Source: Bacteroidota bacterium (lineage in GTDB: Bacteria > Bacteroidota > Bacteroidia > UKL13-3). From it: DNA of 38,500 bases. Location of the stretch: positions 1-38,500 of the forward strand of contig CANNQU010000030.1 in NCBI GenBank assembly GCA_947507965.1, in the 5' to 3' direction. The translations under genes were made by a program, and so were the position numbers. This document shows positions 27,265 through 36,275 of the stretch, in pieces (the first letter of the stretch is position 1; the number at the start of each line of letters is the position of its first letter). Below the pieces are notes generated by a model. That model saw only the letters and a program-made list of their open reading frames with translations. It had not been told where the DNA came from and made no database searches.

Positions 27265-27906
27265 TTAAAACGCAGGAGTTATTGAGGTGGGCTTACGAGT
27301 CTTTGCTTTAGGTTTGAAGGTATCGAATGGGAGTGCGTACCTTAGATTGAAAATATTATACGGCAACAAAGGCACATACGATTTAATAAACGGCGTTTGA
27401 AGCAGGTTCTCATAGGAAATTTCGATGAACGCATTTTCTTTGAATAGAAAACCAATTCCCATTCTGGCATTTACCATACCTTGAGGTTTACCGAGCTTAT
27501 TCGTTTTTTCATAGACCCCATTGTTTAATACATATCGTGTATTTAATGGGATGCTATGCAGATATCCACCCCCAACAAAAATATTAAAAAAAAGTTTCTT
27601 TGCGGATTGATATCGGTAGCCACATTCGGTATTTAGTGGCACAATACATTGAACAAAGCGGTGGTAGCCGAAACCCATACTGGCATTTTGTAAGAGCTGA
27701 TGCGTATTGTTTTTATTCCACTGATAGGCAAGCCCAACACTTCCTTTAAAATGTACCGGAGCCACAAATAAGCCCGCCAATTTAGAAACCGGTAAGGCAT
27801 ATTGCATCATACTCGCTTCGATGGTTACTGAGCGCCACTGCTGAGCCATTACCACCGAATTGAAAAAACTTAATACGGCTAATAAATAGATTCGATTTCT
27901 TCTCAT
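27265..27906 (-). CDS. Hypothetical outer-membrane-like beta-barrel protein
   Basis: 213 residues with a signal peptide (about 1-22, ending VVMAQ). The mature part alternates short polar turns with aromatic-rich amphipathic strands (GSVGLAYQWNKN, MGFGYHRFVQC, FFNIFVGGGYLH and MVNARMGIGFLFKENAFIEI), which suggests a small beta-barrel of 8-10 strands. There is no C-terminal aromatic; the end is basic and Pro/Thr-rich. I do not recognise a named family. The start lies 1 bp after the stop of the glycosyltransferase gene, so translational coupling is likely. Confidence 0.65.
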   Translation of the reverse strand: MRRNRIYLLAVLSFFNSVVMAQQWRSVTIEASMMQYALPVSKLAGLFVAPVHFKGSVGLAYQWNKNNTHQLLQNASMGFGYHRFVQCIVPLNTECGYRYQSAKKLFFNIFVGGGYLHSIPLNTRYVLNNGVYEKTNKLGKPQGMVNARMGIGFLFKENAFIEISYENLLQTPFIKSYVPLLPYNIFNLRYALPFDTFKPKAKTRKPTSITPAF

Positions 27907-27907
27907 T

Positions 27908-28900
27908 TTACATTAAATTATTTTCTACTAATAGCTCCTGAATCATGCGTTCGGTATGGTCTTCATAAAAAATATTAAGCGGTTTCACCTGATAAAGCCA
28001 GCTGCGTAAATAATGCTCAAAGTTATGATTAATTTCGGTTACCATGGTTCCTCCAAAATGCTCGAATGCTTTTGCATTACATTTCTGCTCATATTGATTA
28101 AACATCGGTATTACCATAACTTTCTTTGCGAGATGTGTAGCCTCGGCAGGTGCTTCAAAGCCCCCCCCGGTGAGCAACCCCGTGCAACCTTGCAAACTTT
28201 TGAGGTAGGCCTTATTATCAATTGGAATTACTCTTACATTATTTTGCCGGTACGGCAGCAACACGTGTTTGCTGAATACTTCCCAGTGAAAATCAGGAAA
28301 TTTTTCAAAATATTTAATCAATAATTCATCGGTATATGCCGGCAAATATACCGTGATATACGATTCAACATACGGCTCCAATTGCCTTATTTCGGCCCTG
28401 ATAATAGGGGTTCTAATAAACGAATCATACGGCTCGAAATGAAGGCCAATAGCACTGCTGCATGGAGCATAGTGCTTAAATAAAAACTCGGCAAGCATAT
28501 CACTATCCATCGCCCGAGGTGTATTCTTCGATAAAAAGGCGGCCTGATGACTGAATGCGACACATTTTTTTTTCTTTAGTTTGCAGGCCCATGCAGTGAT
28601 TGGCTCAAAATCATTGATGACTAAGTCATAATCCTCCACCGGAAACCGATAGATGTCTCTAATAAAATCGAAAGGACGAAACCGTCTAAATGAATCGTAA
28701 TAGTCGATACCTCCATGCTTACCGAAGGTATAACTCATCCCCTTTTTTTTATATTTAATGAGGTAGGGTAAATTCACATCACTCTGTGTGCCACTCACCA
28801 GCAAATCCAAATCGCAGTATTTTATGAGATGCGGCACCACTTCGCGTGCTCGGCTTATATGACCGTTGCCGGTAGCTTGTATTGCGTAGAGTATCTTCAA
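27908..28900 (-). CDS. GT-B fold glycosyltransferase (MurG-like, Glyco_trans_1_3 type)
   Basis: 330 residues from TTG 28900; no in-frame ATG precedes it, and MKILYAIQATGNGHISRAREV is the usual start of this family. The GNGHISRA loop matches the N-terminal GT-B glycine-rich loop, and GLLTGGGFEAPAEATHLAKK with VMVIPMFNQYEQ matches the C-terminal nucleotide-sugar site. Members resemble MurG and teichuronic/glycolipid transferases; donor and acceptor are unknown. A -7 element at 28915-28922 supports the TTG start. First gene of a tight cluster with an outer-membrane-like protein and a serine hydrolase lipoprotein. Confidence 0.85.
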   Translation of the reverse strand: MKILYAIQATGNGHISRAREVVPHLIKYCDLDLLVSGTQSDVNLPYLIKYKKKGMSYTFGKHGGIDYYDSFRRFRPFDFIRDIYRFPVEDYDLVINDFEPITAWACKLKKKKCVAFSHQAAFLSKNTPRAMDSDMLAEFLFKHYAPCSSAIGLHFEPYDSFIRTPIIRAEIRQLEPYVESYITVYLPAYTDELLIKYFEKFPDFHWEVFSKHVLLPYRQNNVRVIPIDNKAYLKSLQGCTGLLTGGGFEAPAEATHLAKKVMVIPMFNQYEQKCNAKAFEHFGGTMVTEINHNFEHYLRSWLYQVKPLNIFYEDHTERMIQELLVENNLM

Positions 28901-28914
28901 AATGAATGGAACTT

Positions 28915-28922
28915 CAAAAATA
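28915..28922 (-). promoter_or_regulatory. Bacteroidota -7 element for the glycosyltransferase cluster
   Basis: TATTTTTG on the minus strand fits TAnnTTTG, with 14 bases to the TTG start. No clear -33 is visible. Confidence 0.45.
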
Positions 28923-28985
28923 GTTTATTTATCGGAATCGACGAATGGATTGGAAAAAGCTTTAAATACGGAAATTAAATAAGCG

Positions 28986-28993
28986 TAAATTCG
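28986..28993 (+). promoter_or_regulatory. Bacteroidota -7 element for miaE
   Basis: TAAATTCG fits TAnnTTYG and lies 22 bp before the miaE ATG. The divergent region (28901-29015) thus holds one candidate promoter in each direction. Confidence 0.45.
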
Positions 28994-29015
28994 CCTCAAC
29001 TTCAATACCATTATT

Positions 29016-29597
29016 ATGCTGGGACTAAAACTGCCAACCGACCCGCGATGGGCGAATATTGCAGAAACGAACATCGAGGAGATACTCACCGATCATGCTT
29101 GGTGCGAGCAGAAAGCAGCCACCAATGCCATCACCATTATCATCAACAATTCAGAACTTCCCGACTTGGTTACCGACTTATTAACCTTGGCAAAAGAGGA
29201 GTTGGATCATTTCGAACAAGTACATAATGTAATCAAGCGAATGGGTTTTGTACTTGGTCGTGAACGAAAAGACAACTATGTGAACGAATTGGCTAAATTT
29301 ATGCAAAAAGGAGGAAGTCGCAATTCTTCTCTCATCGACAGACTTCTATTTTCAGCTATGATTGAAGCTCGCAGCTGTGAACGTTTTCGAGTGCTCTCTC
29401 AAAACTTAAAGGACAAGGAACTAGCTCAATTCTATCATGAATTAATGATTAGTGAAGCCGGGCATTATACGATGTTTATTGGTTATGCACGTAAATATAC
29501 GACCTCTATGAATGTTGATCGGCGATGGTCGGAGTGGCTTCATTATGAAGCCTCCATAATGGAAAACTACGGCAAGCAGGAAAGTATTCACGGATAA
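29016..29597 (+). CDS. miaE: tRNA-(ms2io6A37) hydroxylase MiaE
   Basis: 193 residues, the usual size. A ferritin-like four-helix bundle with carboxylate/His ligands for a diiron site: IEEILTDHAWCEQKAA, LAKEELDHFEQVH (ExxH), MIEARSCERFRVL and LMISEAGHYTMFIGYA (ExxH). Characterised MiaE hydroxylates the isopentenyl side chain of ms2i6A at position 37 of tRNAs using O2. This would require MiaA and MiaB elsewhere in the genome. It is a single gene, convergent with the DUF255 gene. Confidence 0.93.
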   Translation: MLGLKLPTDPRWANIAETNIEEILTDHAWCEQKAATNAITIIINNSELPDLVTDLLTLAKEELDHFEQVHNVIKRMGFVLGRERKDNYVNELAKFMQKGGSRNSSLIDRLLFSAMIEARSCERFRVLSQNLKDKELAQFYHELMISEAGHYTMFIGYARKYTTSMNVDRRWSEWLHYEASIMENYGKQESIHG

Positions 29598-29642
29598 GGG
29601 GGAACCCTTTTTCGACAGATCGACTTCGAACGTACACGGCCA

Positions 29643-31664
29643 TTACGCTAATACTTTAAAGGCCTCGCTAACGCTATTTAGCGCTGGAAGGCAAGCATCC
29701 TCTGTACAAATATGGATATGATTATTATCCTCAGAAATTTTACCCTTCATCACTGGAATTGTACTGCTTTCACCACCAGCGAAGATGATGTTCGGATGAT
29801 ACCTTCCATCAAATTCTCTCTTCGCTTTTAATGCCTCATTTCCGGTGATACAAACAGTAGTCAGGCCAACGGTTTCTAATAGCTGCAATTGTAGCCATTG
29901 ACTGTATCCACTTGGGTAATTCGCAAATTTAGGCTGTATTAATTTCAACATCCTTAGGCTACGCAAGCTAAATTCCGCTTCCTCAAAATACCTGCCCAAT
30001 TTGAATAAAACCGTAGCCATTATTCCATTAGAAGAAGGTATCACCTGGTCATATACTTCGTGTTTGCGTATATATAATTCCTCATTAAGCCAACTGCTAT
30101 AAAAAAACAATCCGGTGCTTTCATCCCAAAAAATCTCCATCGCACGATCCACTAATTCTTTCGCATCCATCAAATAGGAATCCTCAAAGGTTGATTGATA
30201 AAGTGCTATTGCGGCATCAGCAAAAAAAGCATAGTCGTCGAGAAACGCATTTATTTTGGACTCCTTGGTAAGATAATGATACGCGTGAAACAGCTTCCCA
30301 TCCACCCATAAATTATGTTTTAGAAAAGAATAATGCCTCTGTGCCTCTTGCAAATAAATTTCGTTCTGTGTCGAGGTAAACGCATCTGCCAAGGCCTTAA
30401 TCATCAGGGCATTCCAAGAAGTAAGAATTTTATCATCTAAGCCCGGACGAGTTCTAAAATTTCTTTTAAGGAGTAACAAACGCTTCGACTTTTCTAAATC
30501 GAGAATAAAATGCTCTTCTTCCATTTTATTCTCCCTGCAAAAATCCTCTATGCTTGAGGCCCGTTTTAATATATTCGTCTTCTCTTCCTCCCAGTTTCCA
30601 GAAGGAAGCACCTGAAAAAAAAGCTTTAAATACGTTAAGAAGTCATTGGTTATAAAATCTTCGCCGGCCAAAGCTTCCATAAATTGTTCCTCCGTCCAGG
30701 TATAAAACAGCCCCTCTACCCCTTCACTGTCGGCATCCAGAGCACAATAAAAACCACCATCCGGGTGCGCGAGCTCACGTTGTACAAAACCAATCGTTTC
30801 GTCGATGACACCGCTGTAAAATTGGTTTTGAGCAACCGTATTGGCATGACTAAATAAACTAATCAATTGGGCATTGTCGTAAAGCATTTTCTCGAAATGA
30901 GGCACATGCCAATGCCTATCTACGCTATAGCGGGCAAAGCCACCACCGATTTGATCATAAATACCTCCCCATGCCATTTTATGCAAGGTAAGATGAAGAT
31001 AATTCAGGATAAATTTATTTTTTCTTTGAACACCAAACTGCAACAAAAATTCATTGTTGTTGGGAAGTGGAAATTTAGGCTGGCGATCTTGTCCACCTTC
31101 ACTTAAATCGAAATAATTTTGCCAGCTCAGAAGGAGACTATCTAACTTTTCCGTTGTATAGGCTACCGTTCCTTCGGTGTCAAATTTCTGTTGTTGCACT
31201 CCCCTTGTCAATCGGCTGGCATAATCCAACGCTTCCTCTTTTCTTGACTTATAGAACTCCGCTAAACCGATGAGAAGTTTTTTCCACTCCTCATTTCTAA
31301 AATAAGTGCCTCCATGCACAGGCCGTCCATCGGGTAAGGTAAAACAATTCAAGGGCCACCCTCCGCTTCCATGAATTATTTGCACGGCCTCCATATATAC
31401 CTGATCTACATCAGGGCGTTCTTCACGATCCACTTTGATGCATACAAAATGTTCATTCATGATGGCCGCCGTGAGCTCATCTTCAAAGCTTTCATGTTCC
31501 ATCACATGGCACCAGTGGCAAGCACTGTAACCAATTGAAATGAGTACTAACTTATCTTCTTCACGTGCTTTTTTCCAGGCTTCATCACCCCATGCAAACC
31601 AATGAACAGGGTTGTGTTGGTGCTGTTTTAAGTACGGTGATGTTTCTGATGCTAATAAGTTCAT
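29643..31664 (-). CDS. DUF255 thioredoxin-fold protein with six-hairpin domain (YyaL/SPATA20-like)
   Basis: 673 residues, typical of the family. The N-terminal domain (1-160) has [19 protein letters not shown], a thioredoxin-like CxxC (C49 and C52 in [17 protein letters not shown]), [17 protein letters not shown] and [17 protein letters not shown]. The remainder is an alpha/alpha barrel like that of N-acylglucosamine 2-epimerases and glycosidases ([33 protein letters not shown] and [12 protein letters not shown]). The biochemical role is unproven; a redox or sugar-processing role is inferred from the folds. It lies 23 bp after def on the same strand and is probably co-transcribed with it. Confidence 0.9.
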   Translation of the reverse strand: MNLLASETSPYLKQHQHNPVHWFAWGDEAWKKAREEDKLVLISIGYSACHWCHVMEHESFEDELTAAIMNEHFVCIKVDREERPDVDQVYMEAVQIIHGSGGWPLNCFTLPDGRPVHGGTYFRNEEWKKLLIGLAEFYKSRKEEALDYASRLTRGVQQQKFDTEGTVAYTTEKLDSLLLSWQNYFDLSEGGQDRQPKFPLPNNNEFLLQFGVQRKNKFILNYLHLTLHKMAWGGIYDQIGGGFARYSVDRHWHVPHFEKMLYDNAQLISLFSHANTVAQNQFYSGVIDETIGFVQRELAHPDGGFYCALDADSEGVEGLFYTWTEEQFMEALAGEDFITNDFLTYLKLFFQVLPSGNWEEEKTNILKRASSIEDFCRENKMEEEHFILDLEKSKRLLLLKRNFRTRPGLDDKILTSWNALMIKALADAFTSTQNEIYLQEAQRHYSFLKHNLWVDGKLFHAYHYLTKESKINAFLDDYAFFADAAIALYQSTFEDSYLMDAKELVDRAMEIFWDESTGLFFYSSWLNEELYIRKHEVYDQVIPSSNGIMATVLFKLGRYFEEAEFSLRSLRMLKLIQPKFANYPSGYSQWLQLQLLETVGLTTVCITGNEALKAKREFDGRYHPNIIFAGGESSTIPVMKGKISEDNNHIHICTEDACLPALNSVSEAFKVLA

Positions 31665-31687
31665 GCCCTGTTTAACGTTGTCATTAA

Positions 31688-32239
31688 TTACCTTCTCGGA
31701 ATCTTAACTTTATAATCAACTTCTGCTTTCCCCCTGGTGATATCGGCCAATCGGCCTTTAAGCATCTCCTTTTTCAATGGACTAAGATAATCTACAAACA
31801 ACTTCCCTTCAATATGATCATATTCATGTTGTATGACACGAGCAATTTTAGCATTATACGATACGGTTTGTTTCACGAAGTTCTCATCTAGATATTCCAT
31901 TGTTATTTGTTCTTTTCTGTTCACATCCTCTCGGATGCCCGGGATGCTTAAGCAACCCTCATTATACGCCCATTTGTCGCCTTTCTCTTCGATCATTTTG
32001 GCATTGATAAAAACCTTCTTAAAGCCTTTTAAGTTAATTTCGTCCAACGGCTCTGCATCAATTACAAACAAACGTATGGGAAGTCCTATTTGAGGAGCTG
32101 CCAAACCCACGCCACTGGCATTATACATGGTTTCAAACATATTGCTAATCAGCTCTTTTAGATTGGGGTAATCGGCCATAATAGGAGTACATAGCTTGCG
32201 CAAAACGGTATCACCGTATTGTGTTATTGGTAAAATCAT
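31688..32239 (-). CDS. def: Peptide deformylase
   Basis: 183 residues. All three motifs are intact: [18 protein letters not shown] (metal-binding Cys) and QHEYDHIEG (HExxH-type, two metal His and the catalytic Glu). It removes the N-formyl group from new polypeptides at the ribosome using Fe2+ or a similar metal. It is divergent from rbfA, another translation-linked gene. A -7 element (CGAAAATA on the plus strand, 32244-32251) ends four bases before the ATG, so the message may be leaderless. Confidence 0.97.
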   Translation of the reverse strand: MILPITQYGDTVLRKLCTPIMADYPNLKELISNMFETMYNASGVGLAAPQIGLPIRLFVIDAEPLDEINLKGFKKVFINAKMIEEKGDKWAYNEGCLSIPGIREDVNRKEQITMEYLDENFVKQTVSYNAKIARVIQHEYDHIEGKLFVDYLSPLKKEMLKGRLADITRGKAEVDYKVKIPRR

Positions 32240-32243
32240 GCCA

Positions 32244-32251
32244 CGAAAATA
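32244..32251 (-). promoter_or_regulatory. Bacteroidota -7 element for def
   Basis: TATTTTCG on the minus strand, ending four bases before the def ATG (32239). This predicts a leaderless or nearly leaderless transcript. Confidence 0.45.
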
Positions 32252-32306
32252 ATACTAATACGTTAAGTAAAGCGAATGGAGATGGGTTTTTTATACCTAA
32301 AATATA

Positions 32307-32314
32307 TATCTTCG
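32307..32314 (+). promoter_or_regulatory. Bacteroidota -7 element for rbfA
   Basis: TATCTTCG on the plus strand, ending eight bases before ATG 32323. It rules against the longer upstream start of the same frame. Confidence 0.45.
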
Positions 32315-32322
32315 CCCCTGTT

Positions 32323-32709
32323 ATGAGCGGAAAACGTACAGATAAAGTTTCAGGATTATTACAAGAAGAGTTAGCTACCATTTTTCAGCAACACGGCGCC
32401 AATTGGTGGGGGAACTTTTTTATCACCATCAGCGGAGTAAAAGTAACGCCCGACCTAGGTGAGGCTTGGGTGTATCTGAGTATGTTTCAACATAAAAACA
32501 GAGTTCAAATAATGAGTGCTGTGAACCTTCATTCCAAGGATATTCGCCATGAATTAGCCAAACGTATTCGTAACCAGGTGCGTATCATACCGAATTTAAA
32601 GTTTTTCTTGGATGAAACGTTAGATACCGTGCACCAGATGGAAGAGTTATTGAAAAACATTGAAATAAAACCCGAAACAAAAATTAACGAGGACGATTAC
32701 AAAAAATAA
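32323..32709 (+). CDS. rbfA: 30S ribosome-binding factor A
   Basis: 128 residues from ATG 32323 (MSGKRTDKVSGLLQEELATI). The frame is open upstream to 32221, but that stretch crosses the promoter and is not conserved. KH-like fold typical of RbfA: helix RTDKVSGLLQEELATIFQQ, strand FFITISGVKVTPDLGEAWVYL, and LAKRIRNQVRIIPNLKFFLDE with DTVHQMEELL. It helps mature the 16S rRNA 5' end of the small subunit, notably in the cold. It is divergent from def and followed 11 bp later by a methyltransferase gene. Confidence 0.92.
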   Translation: MSGKRTDKVSGLLQEELATIFQQHGANWWGNFFITISGVKVTPDLGEAWVYLSMFQHKNRVQIMSAVNLHSKDIRHELAKRIRNQVRIIPNLKFFLDETLDTVHQMEELLKNIEIKPETKINEDDYKK

Positions 32710-32720
32710 TTTCAACTTCA

Positions 32721-33530
32721 ATGCATTACGACCCCATTAAAGATACCGTAGGGAAAATTTTCAACACCTCCCCCGGCTTACGTAAACTATTTTATCGTCT
32801 TCTCGATTTATTATTATTACGCTCATGGCATATTCACAAGGAATTTAATGTCTGGCATAAAAAACAAAAAGGAATAACACGAATTTTAGATGCCGGCAGT
32901 GGATTTGGGCAATACAGCTATTATATGAGTGGAAAAAGCAGCGACTACTCTATCCTCAGCGTCGATGTAAAGGAAGATTATATGACTGATTGTAATAATT
33001 TCTTCAAAAAAATTGGAAGGACAAACGTTCTTTTCCGCACTGAAGATTTAACTCAATTCAATCATTCCAATGGTTTCGATTTTATTTTATGCGTGGATGT
33101 TATGGAACACATTCTTGAAGATGTAGAGGTGTTTAAAAATTTCTTTATCGACTTAAAAACGGGTGGAATGGTGTTGATATCAACCCCTAGCGATAAAGGT
33201 GGAAGCGATGTAGAACATAATGATGGTGAATCATTTATAGGCGAACATGTGCGTGACGGGTATAATATAGAAGAGATAAAACAGAAACTGAATCGGGCCG
33301 GCTTCAACAAAGTTGAAGCACACTATAGCTATGGCACGCCTGGCAAAATAGCCTGGCGCTTAAGTATGAAATACCCTATTCAACTACTGAATATATCTAA
33401 ACTGTTTTTTATCATTATCCCATTCTACTATCTTATTACCTACCCATTTTGCTTTGTTTTGAACTGGATGGACACCAACCAAACACATACGGAAGGCACG
33501 GGGTTGATTGTGAAGGCTTGGAAGGATTAG
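32721..33530 (+). CDS. Class I SAM-dependent methyltransferase with C-terminal hydrophobic segment
   Basis: 269 residues. SAM motif I is RILDAGSGFGQYSYYM at about residue 54, followed by the acidic SVDVKEDYM, and FDFILCVDVMEHILEDVEVF (motif II-like). The C-terminal ~40 residues contain a membrane-like stretch (LFFIIIPFYYLITYPFCFVL). The family is broad (UbiE/Methyltransf_11 type) and the substrate cannot be named; a hydrophobic tail suggests a membrane lipid or envelope substrate. It starts 11 bp after rbfA and is probably co-transcribed; it is convergent with truB. Confidence 0.8.
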   Translation: MHYDPIKDTVGKIFNTSPGLRKLFYRLLDLLLLRSWHIHKEFNVWHKKQKGITRILDAGSGFGQYSYYMSGKSSDYSILSVDVKEDYMTDCNNFFKKIGRTNVLFRTEDLTQFNHSNGFDFILCVDVMEHILEDVEVFKNFFIDLKTGGMVLISTPSDKGGSDVEHNDGESFIGEHVRDGYNIEEIKQKLNRAGFNKVEAHYSYGTPGKIAWRLSMKYPIQLLNISKLFFIIIPFYYLITYPFCFVLNWMDTNQTHTEGTGLIVKAWKD

Positions 33531-33610
33531 AAGCGTTCGTTGGAGTTATGTGACGAACGATTTTTAACCGTTGGACGTGTTGAAAAGATAAATCAATGGA
33601 TGTTGTCACC

Positions 33611-34321
33611 TTACTTCAGCCTTTCGACAAACTCCAATACGCCCAACGCATTTTCAATTTTATGTTCGCCAATTCGAGTACGTCGAAGCGTGGAAAGAAA
33701 AGCCCCGTTATTTAGTGACACCCCTAAATCGTTTGCTATGCTGCGTATATAGGTTCCTTTACTACATACGATTCTAAAATTTACTTTCGGAATTTCAAAG
33801 TCGGTGAGTTCAAACTCTTTTATAAATACATCCCTTGGCTTAATTTCCACAGAGATGCCTTGGCGCGCCAGCTCATACATTCTTTTACCATCCTGCTTTA
33901 TGGCAGAATACATAGGAGGTATTTGCTGTATATTACCTACGAAATTCAGAGAAGCTTCAAGAATACGCTCCTTCGACAAGGTATCGGTAGGGAAGCTATT
34001 TTCAGGCAGGGTTTCGGCATCATACGTTGCCGTGCTCGCGCCAAAAGTAAAGGTGCCGGTATATTCCTTTTCCTTGGCCATAAACTCCTCAATTTTCTTG
34101 GTAAGCTTACCGGTGCAAACAATCAAAAGACCTGTTGCTAATGGATCGAGGGTGCCCGCATGACCTACTTTTATTTTACCCGATGGGATGCTACCTTCTT
34201 TGGCATGCTCACGCAAATAATTACGAATAGCACCTCTAATTTTATTGACCACATCGAAAGAAGTCCACCCCATCGGTTTATCAATCAGCAAAACTTCGCC
34301 TTCTATAAAATTAAATGGCAT
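33611..34321 (-). CDS. truB: tRNA pseudouridine(55) synthase TruB
   Basis: 236 residues, somewhat shorter than E. coli TruB (314) because the C-terminal PUA domain is missing, as in many Bacteroidota. Motifs: LLIDKPMGWTSFDVVNKIRG, the catalytic Asp59 in KVGHAGTLDPLATGLLIV, PPMYSAIKQDGKRMYELAR and VCSKGTYIRSIANDLG. It makes the universal pseudouridine of the T-psi-C arm. It lies 16 bp after uppP at the end of the ftsX-DUF3098-uppP-truB run. Confidence 0.96.
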   Translation of the reverse strand: MPFNFIEGEVLLIDKPMGWTSFDVVNKIRGAIRNYLREHAKEGSIPSGKIKVGHAGTLDPLATGLLIVCTGKLTKKIEEFMAKEKEYTGTFTFGASTATYDAETLPENSFPTDTLSKERILEASLNFVGNIQQIPPMYSAIKQDGKRMYELARQGISVEIKPRDVFIKEFELTDFEIPKVNFRIVCSKGTYIRSIANDLGVSLNNGAFLSTLRRTRIGEHKIENALGVLEFVERLK

Positions 34322-34337
34322 GGATTAATAGGTTAGG

Positions 34338-35138
34338 TTATACGAGATGGAGAGGAATGCCCAATGAGAGCATCAATAAAATAGCTGCGCCAACAATAAT
34401 ACGATAAAACCCAAAGGTTTTAAACCCATATTTAACAATGAAATTCATAGCCAAACGAAGGGTAAGGATAGCAACAAAAAAGGCGACTAAATTGCCAAAG
34501 ACAAGAAGTTGTATATGGTGCAAGGTAAACAGGTTGCTTCCATTTCTGGAATCCCATAAATCTTTAACGGTGGCGGCAAACATAGTGGGAACAGCTAAAA
34601 AGAAAGAAAATTCGGCTGCGATAGCTTTGTTAAACTTACGATACAAACCTCCTGACATGGTGGCGGCAGCCCTCGAAACTCCTGGTATCAGGGCAATACA
34701 TTGAAACAAGCCCACAACCAAGGCATCCTGCCATCGAATTTTCTCTTGTGAATCAATTTTCTCTTCTTTGAATATTTTATCGAGAAACACCAAAAATACA
34801 CCTCCCAACAAAAGGCTCCATGCGACCACATCGACGCGTTCTAAAAGTCCATCTACCTTATGTTTAAAGAGAAATCCAAAAACTAAGATTGGAATTAAGC
34901 CAATAAAAAGTTTAAAATAAAACGTAATATCCTTAACATTGATAAACCGTTTCCAATAATACACCACGACTCCAGCAATAGCGCCAAGCTGAATCACCAC
35001 AATAAAAAGTTTTGTAAATTCATCGTGCCCGATACCCATCAATGACGTGGTAATAATCATATGCCCGGTAGAGGATACAGGAAGAAACTCGGTTAATCCC
35101 TCCACCATGGCAATTATAAGAGCCTGAAGATAACTCAC
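34338..35138 (-). CDS. uppP: Undecaprenyl-diphosphate phosphatase (UppP/BacA)
   Basis: 266 residues from GTG 35138, seven to eight membrane segments. The two signature regions are present: EGLTEFLPVSSTGHMII and PGVSRAAATMSGGLYRK, which supply the active-site Glu, Ser and Arg. It recycles the lipid carrier undecaprenyl pyrophosphate to the monophosphate for cell-wall and glycan synthesis and gives bacitracin tolerance. Its GTG overlaps the TAG stop of the DUF3098 gene by one base, suggesting translational coupling. Confidence 0.96.
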   Translation of the reverse strand: MSYLQALIIAMVEGLTEFLPVSSTGHMIITTSLMGIGHDEFTKLFIVVIQLGAIAGVVVYYWKRFINVKDITFYFKLFIGLIPILVFGFLFKHKVDGLLERVDVVAWSLLLGGVFLVFLDKIFKEEKIDSQEKIRWQDALVVGLFQCIALIPGVSRAAATMSGGLYRKFNKAIAAEFSFFLAVPTMFAATVKDLWDSRNGSNLFTLHHIQLLVFGNLVAFFVAILTLRLAMNFIVKYGFKTFGFYRIIVGAAILLMLSLGIPLHLV

Positions 35139-35389
35139 TATGAATTTTCTCCCGATTTTTTAAGAATAGCATAGACTTCAAAGGCGAAGCCAAACACCAC
35201 CACAATAGGTGCTACCGTCATTTTTGTTGTACTAAAAATATCATCACTGCCACTCATTAGAAAGAAACCAATAGTGATGATGATCAATCCAATAATCATG
35301 AATTGATAGTTTTGCTTGCCAAATGCATAACTACTGGTTGTTGTTGAAAGTTTCTTTTCATTTTTAACAGGTTTGATGTGATGTGCCAT
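35138..35389 (-). CDS. DUF3098 family small membrane protein
   Basis: 83 residues, two membrane helices (about 30-48 and 58-76) joined by a short polar loop (SGSDDIFSTTKMT). The conserved N-terminal FGKQNYQFMIIGLIIITIGFFLM pattern fits DUF3098, a Bacteroidota family of unknown function that is usually encoded between ftsX and uppP. It lies 19 bp after ftsX and overlaps the uppP start by one base. The conserved position suggests a link to divisome or cell-wall work, but no experiment is known to me. Confidence 0.85.
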   Translation of the reverse strand: MAHHIKPVKNEKKLSTTTSSYAFGKQNYQFMIIGLIIITIGFFLMSGSDDIFSTTKMTVAPIVVVFGFAFEVYAILKKSGENS

Positions 35390-35408
35390 TACTTATTGTG
35401 GTTTAATT

Positions 35409-36275
35409 TTAATATAATTTATATATGCTACTGCCTAAATATTTTCGCATCACTAAAAGGCTACTGCTGACGGTTATAAAAATGCCCGTCAGTGCAAGTG
35501 CCGCGTAAATAGTGATCAAATGTAGCGGATTAAATAAGTCTTTTGTTATCGGAAAAGTTTGGGTTGTAAAAAACACCGAGGCGGTAATTAATGTTATCGC
35601 AATGAGAGCGCCTAAAAAACCCTGAATAACCGCCCTACTAAGGTAAGGGCGTAGGATGAACCCTTTTGTAGCTCCAACCAGTTGCATGCTTTTAATTAAG
35701 AAACGCTGTGCATAAAAACTCAAGCGGATACTGTTGTCAATTAGGGCAAGGGAAATAATTAAGAGTAACGCAATTAAAACGATGAAAACAATGGACAAGT
35801 TTCGTAACTGAGTGCCTACATTTTGCAAAACCGGTTTGGCATACTTCACTTCATAAACACCATCCGCATTTTCTGTTTTTTGTATTAGCTCTTCCAGGTC
35901 GGCATCATTCGAGTGTTCATTTGTGATGAATACCTCTAAAGAGGCCTTCAGCGGGTTAAATTGCAACACTTCGGTAAAATCTTCGCCAAATTCCTGAACA
36001 AAACTCTGAGCTGCCTCATCCTTACTGATATAATGCAGCTCCCGTACTAAGGTAGTATTGTTCTTTAAATCGTTTTGCAAATTTTTTACCTGCTCATCCG
36101 TGGCATTATCGTCAATAAAAACCTCAAACTTCAAATTACTTTGCACCTCGTTGCTTACGGTATAAGCACTCCAAAAAAACAAGCCGAATCCACCCAAAAC
36201 ATACAACACCAAAGCGATGCTTATGATAACGGGTAAATTGCTGGTATGACGTTTATAGGTACGCTCGGTTGCCAA
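35409..36275 (-). CDS. ftsX: Cell-division permease-like protein FtsX
   Basis: 288 residues with the FtsX plan: a short basic N-terminus, TM1 (SNLPVIISIALVLYVLGGFG), a periplasmic domain of about 130 residues (KFEVFIDDNATDEQVKNLQN, then YISKDEAAQSFVQEFGEDF) and three C-terminal helices. It would pair with the ATPase FtsE (not in the window) to activate septal peptidoglycan hydrolases. The start is TTG 36275: no in-frame ATG is present near the conserved N-terminus. A TATCTTTG sequence overlaps the TTG, so either the real start or that promoter call is uncertain. Confidence 0.88.
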   Translation of the reverse strand: MATERTYKRHTSNLPVIISIALVLYVLGGFGLFFWSAYTVSNEVQSNLKFEVFIDDNATDEQVKNLQNDLKNNTTLVRELHYISKDEAAQSFVQEFGEDFTEVLQFNPLKASLEVFITNEHSNDADLEELIQKTENADGVYEVKYAKPVLQNVGTQLRNLSIVFIVLIALLLIISLALIDNSIRLSFYAQRFLIKSMQLVGATKGFILRPYLSRAVIQGFLGALIAITLITASVFFTTQTFPITKDLFNPLHLITIYAALALTGIFITVSSSLLVMRKYLGSSIYKLY

